Assembly (NCBI RefSeq): GCF_024181285.1
Contig: NZ_CP051201.1
Coordinates: 2,294,001 to 2,358,000, forward strand
Direction of reading: 5' to 3'
DNA length: 64,000 nucleotides
DNA from: Treponema sp. OMZ 790
GTDB taxonomy: Bacteria > Spirochaetota > Spirochaetia > Treponematales > Treponemataceae
Part shown: piece after piece, positions 37,530 through 46,589 of the stretch
Layout of the letters: every line of letters starts with the position of its first letter
Position numbering within the stretch: position 1 is the stretch's first letter
Notes under the pieces: generated by a model
Databases searched by the model: none
Told to the model about the DNA's origin: nothing
The model's input: the letters and a program-made list of their open reading frames with translations, nothing else
Made by a program: the position numbers and the translations under genes

Positions 37530-37620
37530 AACCGCAAGGAACGCAAAGGATAATTTAAGGATGGTCTTACAAAGACACCCTTAAAAACCTTTGCGTCCTT
37601 GGCGCTCTTTGCGGTTAAAT
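37530..37620. repeat. AACCGCAAGGAACGC / GGTT inverted repeat element
   Basis: Left end AACCGCAAGGAACGCAAAGG, right end CCTTTGCGTCC TTGGCGCTC then TTTGCGGTTAA. The ends are inverted copies with about 40 bp between, and the element abuts both the LRR fragment and the kinase gene end. Confidence 0.7.
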
Positions 37621-37633
37621 AAAAAAATGCAAA

Positions 37634-38836
37634 TCAAAAAGACGCTATTCCATCGGCGGCTTCGCTTATCGATGCATAGGTTTTAAGAGAAGTAAAAACT
37701 ATTGCGGCGTTGCCCAAGAGCTCGGCGTCGGCTATTTGCAGCACCTTAAATTCTCTGCCCGTAATTTCGGCCTTTAGTTCCCGCCAAAGTTTGTTATTGG
37801 CCTGCCCGCCCGAGAGTGTATACACAGGGCGAAAGCCTGCGGCCTTTTCAAGCAAATCCATTCCCTCTTTTACCTTAAAAGCAAGAGCCTCGATGATAGC
37901 CCTTCCTTCCGCTTCATTTTCTTTATAGGACTCGATAGTATTTATACTGTGCACAAAGGCATCAAAGTCCATAAAACTCCCCCCGTGCTTTTTTATATAT
38001 TCGTAAAAAAGGCTGCCCGAATCCTCTATTATGTACGAAAGATTCCAAAGGTCAGAAATGAGAGAAGGAAGAAGGCGTAAGCCTTTCAGTTTGGAGCTTT
38101 CAGGAGGAGCTTCGATACAGATATTTATTCCCTCGCTTGAACCGGCCCTGTCGCAGGCCCTTCCCGGCTTCAAGGTGTTTGTGCCGATGAGGGCTGCTAT
38201 AAAATCGGGAGGCCCTGCAAAAACCGGGATATTACGGTAAAGGCCGCAATGCTCGCCTAGCGGAACAAAGGGTGGGATCTTTTTTTTGGGTATTGATAAG
38301 GCCTTTAGCTCTTCATCCGACCAATAAGCGGATACATATCTCTTTTCGGGTAAAACGGTCACCGCATTTTTTGTAAGCTTATAAATTAAATATTCGGGGC
38401 CCGATAAAATATATTTTGCATTATCGAATATTTCCGGGTAAGAGTTTCGGAATAAATCCAGGCGCGGCAAAAAAATGGACTTACCGTAAAGAAGATTTTT
38501 CTCCTTGGCGTTTCCGTCAGAGGCTTCGGGAGAAGCCTTGTTCCACAAAAGCAAAAAATCCCTGCTTCCGCTTTTGTCTGATACGGCAACCAAGCTCGGC
38601 CCATTCCCCGAAATGCAGATACCGCAAATCTTAATGCCTTTTATTTCCGCAAAGTCGGAAAACTGTTTAAAAAGGTTTTCAAAAGAAACAAGCCATGTTT
38701 CGGCTTCAAGGTTTTGAGGAAAAAATAAGCGGCCTTGAGTATGAACCTTGCCGTCTTCGGCTATGAGGGCTCCTTTGAGGGAGGAAGTTCCTATGTCAAA
38801 GACGGCAGCACAAAAATTATTTTTTAGGCATTGACG
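37634..38836 (-). CDS. FGGY-family carbohydrate kinase
   Basis: About 400 aa starting MRQCLKNNFCAAVFDIGTSS. The actin-like ATPase fold of FGGY kinases (xylulokinase, gluconokinase and others) shows FDIGTSSLKGALI (phosphate 1), a central CICISGNGPSLVAVSD segment and a C-terminal YTLSGGQANNKLWRELKAEI (adenosine motif). Members phosphorylate pentoses, hexoses or polyols; this one is shorter than the usual 480-500 aa and its substrate cannot be assigned. The start codon lies inside the last codons of prs (20-bp overlap), so the two are translationally linked. Confidence 0.8.
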   Translation of the reverse strand, partial: RQCLKNNFCAAVFDIGTSSLKGALIAEDGKVHTQGRLFFPQNLEAETWLVSFENLFKQFSDFAEIKGIKICGICISGNGPSLVAVSDKSGSRDFLLLWNKASPEASDGNAKEKNLLYGKSIFLPRLDLFRNSYPEIFDNAKYILSGPEYLIYKLTKNAVTVLPEKRYVSAYWSDEELKALSIPKKKIPPFVPLGEHCGLYRNIPVFAGPPDFIAALIGTNTLKPGRACDRAGSSEGINICIEAPPESSKLKGLRLLPSLISDLWNLSYIIEDSGSLFYEYIKKHGGSFMDFDAFVHSINTIESYKENEAEGRAIIEALAFKVKEGMDLLEKAAGFRPVYTLSGGQANNKLWRELKAEITGREFKVLQIADAELLGNAAIVFTSLKTYASISEAADGIASF

Positions 38837-40073
38837 CATTTTTAAGCAATTTTTCGATAATATCCCTGTTATCGAGGAGGCTCGAAAGCGAGAGATTTTC
38901 GTGAAGCCGCGTGATAACTTGAGCAAAGAGACCCGACACATCGGTTTCGATATACCATTCTTTTTGTTTTAACTCGGTGTGGTAAACGGCGTTTGTACCT
39001 ATAACCCTGTAAAAAAGCCCCTTGGAATAGGCCTCATCAAATTGCTGAATGGCATCTCCCGTAAAGAAGGGAAGACTTACTGCGGCTATAACCTTTTTTG
39101 CTCCCTTGCTCTTCAAGAATTCCATAGCCTTTAAAAGAGTTCCTCCCGTACCCAACATGTCGTCTGCGAGGAAGGCGTTTTTTCCTTCAACATCGCCCAA
39201 AAGTTTAATGCTTACAATATTCGACTGTTTGGCATTTTGGGTAACGACGGAATAATCCCTTTCCTTATATATCATGGCGAGGGGTTTTTGCAAGCCCGAC
39301 GAATAGAATTTGTTTCGGTCAACAGCCCCGGAATCGGGAGAAACGACTACAAATTGTTCTTCCGAGTCGGCACTCAAATCGAGTATTCTCGTAAGCTCAC
39401 GGATAATCTGATAGCTTGCATGAAGGTTTTGTAAGCGCGCGGAATGGAAGGAATTTTCAATTTCACGGGAGTGAATATCGAGGGTTATAATCTGCTCTAC
39501 ATCGAGGTCTTCATAAATATGGCCGAGTAAGCTGGCTGTTAAGCCTTCCCTTCCCTTCTTTTTATGCTGGCGGCTGTAAGGATAAACCGGAAGAACCAAG
39601 GATATTCTTCCTGCACCGGCATGGCGCACTGCATCTATGGTTACGATGAGGGACATAAGGTGATCATTTACCGAAAATACTACCTTGTTTTTCCCTTCAT
39701 TGATGGTAATTTCCTGTTTGTTTTCAACATCCTGAAAAATATAAACGTCTTTTCCGCGGACTGTTTCAAGGAGTTCGGTTTTAAACTCCCCATTCATAAA
39801 ATATGTAAAGCGGGCATCTACCTTAAATTTAGGTACATGGATTTTATTTGTATCTTTGTTTACCGACATTCTGCCTGCAAACAAATCGTTATAAAAGTTA
39901 AACTTTTGAATCATATCCTCAGCGGAGGTATTGTACCTCTTTGCAAGTTTTTCGCTTTGCTGGTACAACTTACGGGCATAGATATGCTTCAAATTCCTAA
40001 TCGTTAAATTTGCAAACTCTTCTCCTCCCGGACAAGCGATAATTGCGAGGTTGTTCGATTCAAGATAATTCAT
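38817..40073 (-). CDS. prs: Ribose-phosphate pyrophosphokinase
   Basis: 418 aa, longer than the typical 310-320 aa because of an N-terminal extension of about 100 residues. Makes PRPP from ribose 5-phosphate and ATP for nucleotide, His and Trp synthesis. Motifs: VLPVYPYSRQHKKKGREG (flexible loop), DIHSREIENSFH, VVVSPDSGAVDRNKFYS and the PRPP loop FLADDMLGTGGTLLKAMEFL. The long form occurs in spirochaetes and some other lineages. Shine-Dalgarno GGAGG upstream. Overlaps the downstream kinase gene. Confidence 0.92.
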   Translation of the reverse strand: MNYLESNNLAIIACPGGEEFANLTIRNLKHIYARKLYQQSEKLAKRYNTSAEDMIQKFNFYNDLFAGRMSVNKDTNKIHVPKFKVDARFTYFMNGEFKTELLETVRGKDVYIFQDVENKQEITINEGKNKVVFSVNDHLMSLIVTIDAVRHAGAGRISLVLPVYPYSRQHKKKGREGLTASLLGHIYEDLDVEQIITLDIHSREIENSFHSARLQNLHASYQIIRELTRILDLSADSEEQFVVVSPDSGAVDRNKFYSSGLQKPLAMIYKERDYSVVTQNAKQSNIVSIKLLGDVEGKNAFLADDMLGTGGTLLKAMEFLKSKGAKKVIAAVSLPFFTGDAIQQFDEAYSKGLFYRVIGTNAVYHTELKQKEWYIETDVSGLFAQVITRLHENLSLSSLLDNRDIIEKLLKNASMPKK

Positions 40074-40158
40074 TTTGCCTCCAAAAAGAACATAAAAAAA
40101 TTTTACTCGGCTTACTTTATCACTTGTTGAGGAAAATTACAATAGGGGGAAGATGCGG

Positions 40159-41127
40159 CTATTTTTGATAAACGGAAACTCTGTTTCTTCCCGATTCTTT
40201 CGCCGCGTAAAGAGCTGTATCGGCAAATTTTAAAAGTTCAGATGCGGATATTTTTTCATCATAAGAAGCAAGACCTATTGAACATGAAACGCGCAGTTCC
40301 GGGTGTTCTTGAAAAGTCAGGGCATTAACCTCAGCACAAACTTTTTTGCATTGGAGCTCGGCTCTTTCCATAATTCCTCTTATGATAAATGAAAACTCAT
40401 CGCCGCCGTACCGGATTAAAATATCATCGGTGTCAAAATTATGTTTAAAAACTTCGACAATGGCTAATAAAACCTTGTCGCAAAAAACAGCTCCGTAATC
40501 TTTATTAAGCTGCCCGAAATGATCAACATCGACCATGGCAAAATTTACTCCCAGATGCTGGCGGACACATCGCTTAAGAAGCCCTTCGAAAGATTCGTCC
40601 AGATACCTTCTGTTATAAAGCCCCGTAAACTCATCCGTAATGGCTCGTTTTTTTGCATCATCACCCCATCTGATTATCTGGGAAAGAAGACCGTCAGTTT
40701 TGCTTAAACGGCTTCCCGTAATTTTAAGCATATTATACAAAACCGTTGAAGCGATTTTCGGCTGGTCTATAATAAGAGAAGAAAAATCTTGGGACTTTAA
40801 AACAAGACAAGAGGTCGGTTCTACCGCCTTACAGGTCGCCGAGCGGTGCTCTTGTTCAAGCATAGCCATCTCACCGAAAAAGTCTCCTGCTCCAAGGCAG
40901 ACAAGCTCGATCTCTTTTCCTTCAGATTTTACCGAAACCGAAATATAACCTTTTACAATGATAAAAAGTTCATTACCCGATTCTCCTTCATAAACCAAGG
41001 CCTGTCCTGCCTCAAATTCGGAATAAAACATGGCTTCGGCCAAAACCTGAATCTCCGGTATAGAAAGATGAGCGAAAAGCCGAGCTGTCTGTAATATTTC
41101 AAGCCATTTTTGTTTCGAGCTATTCAT
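40159..41127 (-). CDS. cNMP-binding domain / GGDEF diguanylate cyclase
   Basis: 322 aa. An N-terminal cyclic-nucleotide-binding fold (about 15-135; GNELFIIVKGYISV, GDFFGEMAMLEQEHRSATC) is followed by a linker helix and a GGDEF domain (about 165-320) with an intact RYGGDEFSFII active site, FTGLYNRRYLDE and FAMVDVDHFGQLN. It can therefore be expected to make c-di-GMP under control of a nucleotide or other ligand. Its start overlaps the upstream gene stop by 8 bp, making a coupled pair with a degenerate paralogue. Confidence 0.9.
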   Translation of the reverse strand: MNSSKQKWLEILQTARLFAHLSIPEIQVLAEAMFYSEFEAGQALVYEGESGNELFIIVKGYISVSVKSEGKEIELVCLGAGDFFGEMAMLEQEHRSATCKAVEPTSCLVLKSQDFSSLIIDQPKIASTVLYNMLKITGSRLSKTDGLLSQIIRWGDDAKKRAITDEFTGLYNRRYLDESFEGLLKRCVRQHLGVNFAMVDVDHFGQLNKDYGAVFCDKVLLAIVEVFKHNFDTDDILIRYGGDEFSFIIRGIMERAELQCKKVCAEVNALTFQEHPELRVSCSIGLASYDEKISASELLKFADTALYAAKESGRNRVSVYQK

Positions 41128-42088
41128 TTATGTCCTCCTCAAAAAGAATGAGAGAACCGCCTCGGGATCTTCCTATAAGCGGAATTTCGGAACACTGCTT
41201 TATAAAATCGGCTTGATCTATCTTAGTATCGGGATAGAGCAATACGCCCAGACTCATGCTTAGCTTAAAATGTTTTTGCAGCACTGGAGAAATATCCAAA
41301 TTTTCAAGCTCTGCCTTTATCTTTTCGGCTAAACTTGCAGCTCCGTCACGCCCTAACTCGGGAGTTAAGACTGCAAATTCGTTTCCCTGATATCGGATTA
41401 AAACCGAATCGGTATCTAAAAACCGGCTCAGGTGATTACCGATAAAGGTAAGACACGCATCTCCTTTTTCGTGGCCGTAGGTGTCGTTAATAGCCTTAAA
41501 ATTATCCGGCTTCATCATGATAAGAGAAAAAGAGCTTTTCATAAAATTTTTAATATTTTCTTCAAGATAAGCTTTATTTAAAAGTCCGGTCAATTTATCT
41601 CCGTAAACCTGTTTTTGTAATTCCTGCATGATTGGGGAGTTTTCTTTTATTAGCGAGTTCGCCTTTCGGGTTCTTCTTGAAACCATAACCAGATAGGACT
41701 TTAATAATTGGGCATAGGTTATAGGATTATTTTTAAAAACTTCTTCCATAGGAATTCCGTCTTTAGGAAAAGAAAGAATGACAGAATCTTCATTTGCAGA
41801 AGCGATAGCCTTTTGTTCTTCCGCGGTAAGCATAGCCGTTTCACCGAACATTTCTCCTTTTACAAATTCGGCAAGAACCGACTTATCTTCAGGAGATACA
41901 ATGATAACATTTCCTTCTACAATAATATAAAAACGGTCGCCTTTTGTATCCTGCCTAAAAATAACATCACCTTTCTGATAGCTGTCTATACCGGCATTAT
42001 CGGCTATGTCTTTTAAGTAAACTTCATCCCAGCCTGCAAAAAGAGGAGTATTACTTAAAGTCTCCATCTTCTGTCTATCACTAATCAT
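41120..42088 (-). CDS. cNMP-binding domain / degenerate GGDEF protein
   Basis: 322 aa starting MISDRQKMETL (ATG at 42088, preceded by AGGTGG). Same domain order as its downstream partner: cNMP fold (DRFYIIVEGNVIIVSPEDKS, GEMFGETAMLTAEEQKA) and a GGDEF domain with KLTGLLNKAYLEEN and SLIMMKPDNFKAIND. The signature reads RYQGNEFAVL instead of RYGGDEF, so the first Gly and the metal-binding acid are replaced. Cyclase activity is doubtful; a receptor or partner role is inference. 8-bp overlap with the next gene. Confidence 0.85.
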   Translation of the reverse strand: MISDRQKMETLSNTPLFAGWDEVYLKDIADNAGIDSYQKGDVIFRQDTKGDRFYIIVEGNVIIVSPEDKSVLAEFVKGEMFGETAMLTAEEQKAIASANEDSVILSFPKDGIPMEEVFKNNPITYAQLLKSYLVMVSRRTRKANSLIKENSPIMQELQKQVYGDKLTGLLNKAYLEENIKNFMKSSFSLIMMKPDNFKAINDTYGHEKGDACLTFIGNHLSRFLDTDSVLIRYQGNEFAVLTPELGRDGAASLAEKIKAELENLDISPVLQKHFKLSMSLGVLLYPDTKIDQADFIKQCSEIPLIGRSRGGSLILFEEDINE

Positions 42089-42172
42089 GCATACCACCTG
42101 AAAGAATTATAGCACATTTTCGGCAAAAGAAAAACACATATTGAAAAAAAATCGGGAAAGAACTAAAAAAAC

Positions 42173-43267
42173 TTATTCATAAAGCAGCTCATCCAAATCT
42201 TTTTTAAAGGTTTGTTTTATATTTTTCTTTTCTTTAAAGCGCCTTTTTGCCGACTTGGATTTTTCTTCCTTCCTTGTTAAGAATTTTTCCTGCCGTTTTT
42301 CCCGTCTTATTTTTCTTCTATCCTCTTTTAATAATTGCAGGTAGAGTTCATACCTGTTTTTATCCAGTAAGCCCGTTTTAAGAGCTTCTAAAACGGCACA
42401 GCCTTTTTCGCATGTATGCGTACAGTCGCTAAAAAGACACTTGGATTTTAGCTCGGTAATATCGGCAAAAGAATTTTCCCCGCTGTCCGAATCCCAGATA
42501 CCCAGAACCTTCATGCCGGGAGTATCCATTATAACGCCCGAATCTTCTCCTAAAGAAATTATCTGACGGTTCGTTGTAGTATGAACGCCCTTATCTATCT
42601 TTTTATTTGTTTCGTTTGTGCGTAAAATTTCTTTCCCGGTTAAGCTGTTTACAAGGCTCGATTTTCCAACGCCGGAAGAACCGATCAGCACCGAAGTCTT
42701 TCCCTTTTTAAAATAATGCTTTATATTTTTTAAACTTTCAGGTTCAAAAATACTTATGCAATAAACTTTTAAATGGGGATAAATCTTTTTTATTAAATTT
42801 TCGGCATCTCCCCTTGTTTCGGATAAGTCCGCCTTAGTTAAAAGCAAAACGGTTTCGATATTTTGCAGGGCAAAAACATATCTAGCCAAACGGTTTAAAT
42901 TAAAATCCTTATTTAAGGACATACATATAAAAGCTGTATCAATATTGGCAGCAATAATTTGTTCAAGCTCAATGCCTGACCTAGGGTCTGTCCTCGAAAT
43001 CTTATTTTTGCGCTCATATAAAAAATCTATAAGTACAATAAAAGAATTTTCTTGAGATTCAAAACCGATCCAGTCTCCTACCGTAGGATAAGTACCGGAT
43101 ACCTCGCATTCTTTTTTAAAAGCACCTTTTAAGCGAGCTTCTTTTTCACCATCTTTACATATTATTTTATAGGAAGTCCCGCCAAAAAAAATAATACGCC
43201 CAACCTCTTTTTCAATTTTTTTATCCTTAAAAAAATCTTCAAACCCGAAATTTAAAATTGTTTCCAT
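42173..43267 (-). CDS. rsgA: Ribosome small subunit-dependent GTPase RsgA
   Basis: 364 aa. Late-stage 30S assembly GTPase with circularly permuted G motifs: NKxD-type LLTKADLSE (about 137) precedes the P-loop IGSSGVGKSSLVNSL (about 198) and DTPGMKVLG (about 250). The N-terminal OB-fold (VSGTYPTVGDWIGF) and the C-terminal zinc finger with four ligands in CLFSDCTHTCEKGCAVLEAL are present. The lysine/arginine-rich end (RKIRREKRQEKFLTRKEE) probably binds rRNA. A small ORF with its own promoter lies 157 bp upstream. Confidence 0.93.
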   Translation of the reverse strand: METILNFGFEDFFKDKKIEKEVGRIIFFGGTSYKIICKDGEKEARLKGAFKKECEVSGTYPTVGDWIGFESQENSFIVLIDFLYERKNKISRTDPRSGIELEQIIAANIDTAFICMSLNKDFNLNRLARYVFALQNIETVLLLTKADLSETRGDAENLIKKIYPHLKVYCISIFEPESLKNIKHYFKKGKTSVLIGSSGVGKSSLVNSLTGKEILRTNETNKKIDKGVHTTTNRQIISLGEDSGVIMDTPGMKVLGIWDSDSGENSFADITELKSKCLFSDCTHTCEKGCAVLEALKTGLLDKNRYELYLQLLKEDRRKIRREKRQEKFLTRKEEKSKSAKRRFKEKKNIKQTFKKDLDELLYE

Positions 43268-43423
43268 AATGTTTCCTTATACATAGAGAATTATTTTCTC
43301 CCGGAACATACATCACAAAAAATTCGGATTTAAAAATTTGCAAACTTGAGCAAAAATAAAAATTAAGCAAGTGAATTTAAGGTGAGAATCTTTATAAATA
43401 AAATTGATTTGATAAAATGCGGT

Positions 43424-43483
43424 TTATAAAGAGCTTCCGGGAGTAAGATCTTTGCCGCTTGTTAAAAGTAATACTATAGTCAT
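43424..43483 (-). CDS. Putative 19-aa peptide (leader or small protein)
   Basis: ATG at 43483 encodes MTIVLLLTSGKDLTPGSSL. It has a strong GGGAGG Shine-Dalgarno 6-7 bases upstream and a TTGACA-17-TAGTAT promoter about 30 bases before that. Hydrophobic N-terminal third, polar C-terminus. It lies 157 bp upstream of rsgA on the same strand in an otherwise empty 485-bp spacer. No family recognised; could be a leader peptide. Confidence 0.4.
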   Translation of the reverse strand: MTIVLLLTSGKDLTPGSSL

Positions 43484-43520
43484 AGAGCACCTCCCATAAA
43501 TTTTAAAATTTGATATTCGG

Positions 43521-43549
43521 ATACTAGCGTAAAATATAAATTTTGTCAA
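43521..43549 (-). promoter_or_regulatory. Promoter upstream of the 19-aa ORF and rsgA
   Basis: Minus-strand TTGACA and TAGTAT exactly 17 bases apart. Besides this and an imperfect stem at about 43577-43616 (TTTTAGA..TTTTTGCG / CGCATTTTT..TAAAA), I see nothing else in the spacer 43268-43753. Confidence 0.6.
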
Positions 43550-43753
43550 GAAGCTATTTTCATAAACATCTTGCCCCATTTTAGATTTTTGCGTATTTCC
43601 GCATTTTTCTAAAATAGAATTATGCCATATATTGTTATAAAGAGCAATACCAATTTATCTAAAAAACATCCTAATATCGGCTGTGCAAAAATTAAGCGGC
43701 ACCGGATAAGAGTCTTAACCGCTGCCGCTTCTCAAGCTGAGAGTTTTAAACCC

Positions 43754-44455
43754 TTAGGCTCCTATAATTCCTATAGCACCGAATACGATTAAAAGTTGGG
43801 CAATAATATAGGTTTTCATAATAATAAAGCGGGTCGCGATTCTGCTTCCCAAAAAATATTGGGATGCAACAAAGGTATCAGATATTACAAAGAAAAGACT
43901 GCCTATCGCTGCCAGTATGAGTCCTACCACAGGATTTGCAAATGCAAATACTATAAAAACCCAGCTCATCGATGAAATTATAAGCCCGTAAAGAACCACA
44001 ATGGGTTTAAGACCTTTTAATTGTTTTTTTGTTATCATTACGGCATAAATAATTGCAGTTAAAAAAATAACTGCTGAAACAATTCCGGGAATAAGGGGAA
44101 TAGAATCAACCTTAGCACCGAGTATTGCAAAAACTATGTAACAGATTTGGGTAATCGCAAAAAATAAAATTCCAAGCGCAAAGTTTTGTTTTTCCCTATC
44201 AAAAAGAAGAGCAACATCCCCAAAAAAGCTGGATATCAGAGCAATAATTATTAAAATGTGTAAAATAGAGAAGTTTTGAACATTAACAAAAGTGAAAGCC
44301 AAAAAGAATAAAAGCAAAGACGGCATCAGCATAAACTTTGTAATATCTGCCCATTTTTGTTTTTGCTTAAAACACTTAATCAAATGGATTGTCGAAATAA
44401 CAACAAACAAAACGATAGTTGCTATACACCAAGGATCTAAACATTGATTATACAT
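43754..44455 (-). CDS. YhhN-family lysoplasmalogenase-like membrane protein
   Basis: 233 aa, about eight hydrophobic segments. YhhN/TMEM86 markers are the acidic active-site region SSFFGDVALLFDREKQNFAL near residue 83 and FFVISDTFVASQYFLGSR in the last third. Homologues hydrolyse the vinyl-ether bond of lysoplasmalogens; treponemes contain plasmalogen-type lipids, which fits but is not proof. GGAGG precedes the ATG. Single gene. Confidence 0.8.
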   Translation of the reverse strand: MYNQCLDPWCIATIVLFVVISTIHLIKCFKQKQKWADITKFMLMPSLLLFFLAFTFVNVQNFSILHILIIIALISSFFGDVALLFDREKQNFALGILFFAITQICYIVFAILGAKVDSIPLIPGIVSAVIFLTAIIYAVMITKKQLKGLKPIVVLYGLIISSMSWVFIVFAFANPVVGLILAAIGSLFFVISDTFVASQYFLGSRIATRFIIMKTYIIAQLLIVFGAIGIIGA

Positions 44456-44563
44456 AATATACCTCCAAAAATATACCTACATAATAATCATATACCGAAA
44501 TCATCAAAAAAGCAAGATATTTTTATTATTAACATAAATTATTGACAATTTTTAGAATTTAAG

Positions 44564-44592
44564 TTGACGATTACGCTTTTCTATGCTATTCT
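44564..44592 (+). promoter_or_regulatory. Promoter of the tatD-dus operon
   Basis: TTGACG, 17 bases, TATTCT; predicted start about 64 bases before the tatD ATG. Confidence 0.55.
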
Positions 44593-44662
44593 GTAAAAGA
44601 CGGTAGTGTTACCTTAGTTAATAGGTAAAAATTTATAACATCAGTTTACATGGAAGAATAAT

Positions 44663-45436
44663 ATGCAGATTTTTGATACTCATGCTCATCTCGGCTTGAT
44701 ATATTCTGATCCGATTGAGCAGTTGCGTGTTGTACAAGAAGCCAGACAAGGCTCTGTAACAAGGATAGTAAGTATATGTAACAGTCTCCACGATTTCTCA
44801 AAGGTATACGAAACCCTTAGGTTTTCACCTGCGGTATACCATGCCGTAGGCGTATCTCCCTCCGAAGTTACATCTCCGGGAAAGGACTGGCAAAAAATAA
44901 TCGAAGAAAGCTTAAAATTACCAAATGTCATTGCCGTAGGAGAGATAGGTCTTGATTATTGCAAAAAATACGGCGATAAGCGCTCGCAGATTGAGCTTTT
45001 TATAGCTCAGCTTGATATTGCTTCAAAAGCGGGATTTCCTGTAATTATCCATAACAGAGAAGCCGGAAAGGACCTTCTTGATATATTAAAGGAAAGAATC
45101 CCTAAAGAGGGCGGTGTTTTACATTGCTACTCCGAAGACGATATTTATGCAAAAGAGGCTTTAAAGCTGCCTCTGTATTTCTCCTTTGCAGGAAATTTGA
45201 CCTACCGCAATGCAAGAAACTTGCATGATACGGTCTTGGCCCTTCCTCTTGACCGCATCGTCGTCGAATCCGAAAGCCCCTTTATGCCTCCTTCGGTATA
45301 CCGAGGCCAAAGGAACATGCCTGCCAATACCATAGAAACCGTAAAGTTTATGGCGGAAATGCTTTCTATGGATATTGAAGAACTTGCCGATCAGCTATGG
45401 AAAAACAGCTGTAAGCTATTCAGGCTGCCGGAATAA
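44663..45436 (+). CDS. TatD family metal-dependent hydrolase
   Basis: 257 aa. Amidohydrolase-fold DNase/hydrolase with metal ligands in FDTHAHL (residues 4-10), GEIGLDYCKKYGDKRSQIEL, PVIIHNREAG, VLHCYSED and VESESPFMPP (the usual ETDxP site is ESESP here). TatD proteins have 3'-5' exonuclease and DNA-repair roles. Only one base separates its stop from the next gene, so it forms an operon with dus. Confidence 0.9.
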   Translation: MQIFDTHAHLGLIYSDPIEQLRVVQEARQGSVTRIVSICNSLHDFSKVYETLRFSPAVYHAVGVSPSEVTSPGKDWQKIIEESLKLPNVIAVGEIGLDYCKKYGDKRSQIELFIAQLDIASKAGFPVIIHNREAGKDLLDILKERIPKEGGVLHCYSEDDIYAKEALKLPLYFSFAGNLTYRNARNLHDTVLALPLDRIVVESESPFMPPSVYRGQRNMPANTIETVKFMAEMLSMDIEELADQLWKNSCKLFRLPE

Positions 45437-45437
45437 A

Positions 45438-46451
45438 ATGCCGGAAATGTCGCTTTACAAGCCCGTCTCAATAGGCGGGCTTCTTTTATCTGGAAACATA
45501 TTTTTGGCCCCTGTTGCAGGCTACTCTGACAAGGCCTTCCGCTCAATCTGCGTGGACTGCGGTGCCGATTTTACATACACCGAAATGGTCTCCTCAGAGG
45601 CCCTTGTGAGGGATTCCGATAAAACCGAAAGCCTAATCGGAAGGGCACCGAACGAAAAGGCCTATGCCGTGCAGATTTTCGGCTCAAACCCCGAATACAT
45701 GGCAAAAACAGCCGTAATAATCGCCGAAAAATATTCTCCCGAATGTATCGATATAAATTCGGGCTGCCCTATGGCAAAGATTACCAAAAACGGAGCAGGT
45801 TCGGCTTTGATGACGGACATCCCGCTTTTATACAAAATTGTAAAGGCGGTAAATGATGCAATGGCTCCATATAAGATACCCGTAACTCTTAAAATAAGGT
45901 CGGGCTTTACCGCCGATAAACTCAACTGGAAAGAAGCTGCTTCAGCCGCAATTGATGCCGGGGTTAAAATGCTCACCCTCCATCCGCGCACCCGTGCACA
46001 GGTGTATTCGGGGAAGGCCGATTGGAACATCCTTGCAGAGCTGGTTCAATTTGCAAAGCCTTATCAAATTCCTATTTTTGGATCGGGAGATCTTTTTTCG
46101 CCTGAGGATGCCAAAAAAATGCTTGAAGAAACCGGCTGCACCGGCATAATGTTTGCCCGCGGGGCTATGGGAAACCCCTTTATCTTTACCCAAACAAGGG
46201 AGCTTTTGACCAAGGGTTCATACGGGGAAATAAGCACCGAACAAAAAATCCGCACAGGCTTTAAAGAGCTTGTCTTTTTATGCGATGAAAAGGGAGAAGA
46301 AAAAGGCTGCCGCGAAATGCGTAAACGCTTCGCCGCATACACCAAGGGCATACCTGACGGCTCAAAACTCCGCCAAGAATTGGTACAAGCCTCAACAATC
46401 GAGGAGTATAAAGCTATAATTCAAAGTGCTTTTAATATTTCTTGCTTTTAA
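45438..46451 (+). CDS. dusB: tRNA-dihydrouridine synthase (DusB-like)
   Basis: 337 aa from the ATG just after the tatD stop; the longer frame from 45375 would overlap tatD. FMN-dependent reductase making dihydrouridine in tRNA. TIM-barrel markers: FLAPVAGYSDKAFRSIC, the catalytic-Cys loop INSGCPMAKITKNGAGSALM, LKIRSGFTADKLNW, LHPRTRAQVYSGKADW and FARGAMGNPFIF; the C-terminal helical domain contains GCREMRKRFAAYTKGIPDGS. Codons for that helical domain (46236-46425) are duplicated at 59371-59560, with different final residues (SAFNISCF here, NYFNPKTL there). Confidence 0.9.
   Translation: MPEMSLYKPVSIGGLLLSGNIFLAPVAGYSDKAFRSICVDCGADFTYTEMVSSEALVRDSDKTESLIGRAPNEKAYAVQIFGSNPEYMAKTAVIIAEKYSPECIDINSGCPMAKITKNGAGSALMTDIPLLYKIVKAVNDAMAPYKIPVTLKIRSGFTADKLNWKEAASAAIDAGVKMLTLHPRTRAQVYSGKADWNILAELVQFAKPYQIPIFGSGDLFSPEDAKKMLEETGCTGIMFARGAMGNPFIFTQTRELLTKGSYGEISTEQKIRTGFKELVFLCDEKGEEKGCREMRKRFAAYTKGIPDGSKLRQELVQASTIEEYKAIIQSAFNISCF
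46236..46425 (+). repeat. 190-bp direct repeat, left copy (inside dusB)
   Basis: From ACCGAACAAAAAAT to GCTATAATTCAAA; about 97% identical to 59371-59560 and of the same length. Left boundary of the accessory island. Confidence 0.9.
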
Positions 46452-46589
46452 ATAAAAATGTCTGAAACATTGAAACAATTAAAAAATATTCTCTTACAAA
46501 ATTGCAGTAATTGTGATATAATACAATCAATGAGGGGATGGCTATGAGTACTTCAAACAGAAAATACAAAGACTCCGTTTTTGTCGACC

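Noticed and set aside
43623..43793. 56-codon plus-strand frame (MPYIVIKSNTN...)
   Set aside because: No Shine-Dalgarno, overlaps the lysoplasmalogenase end, no recognisable content.
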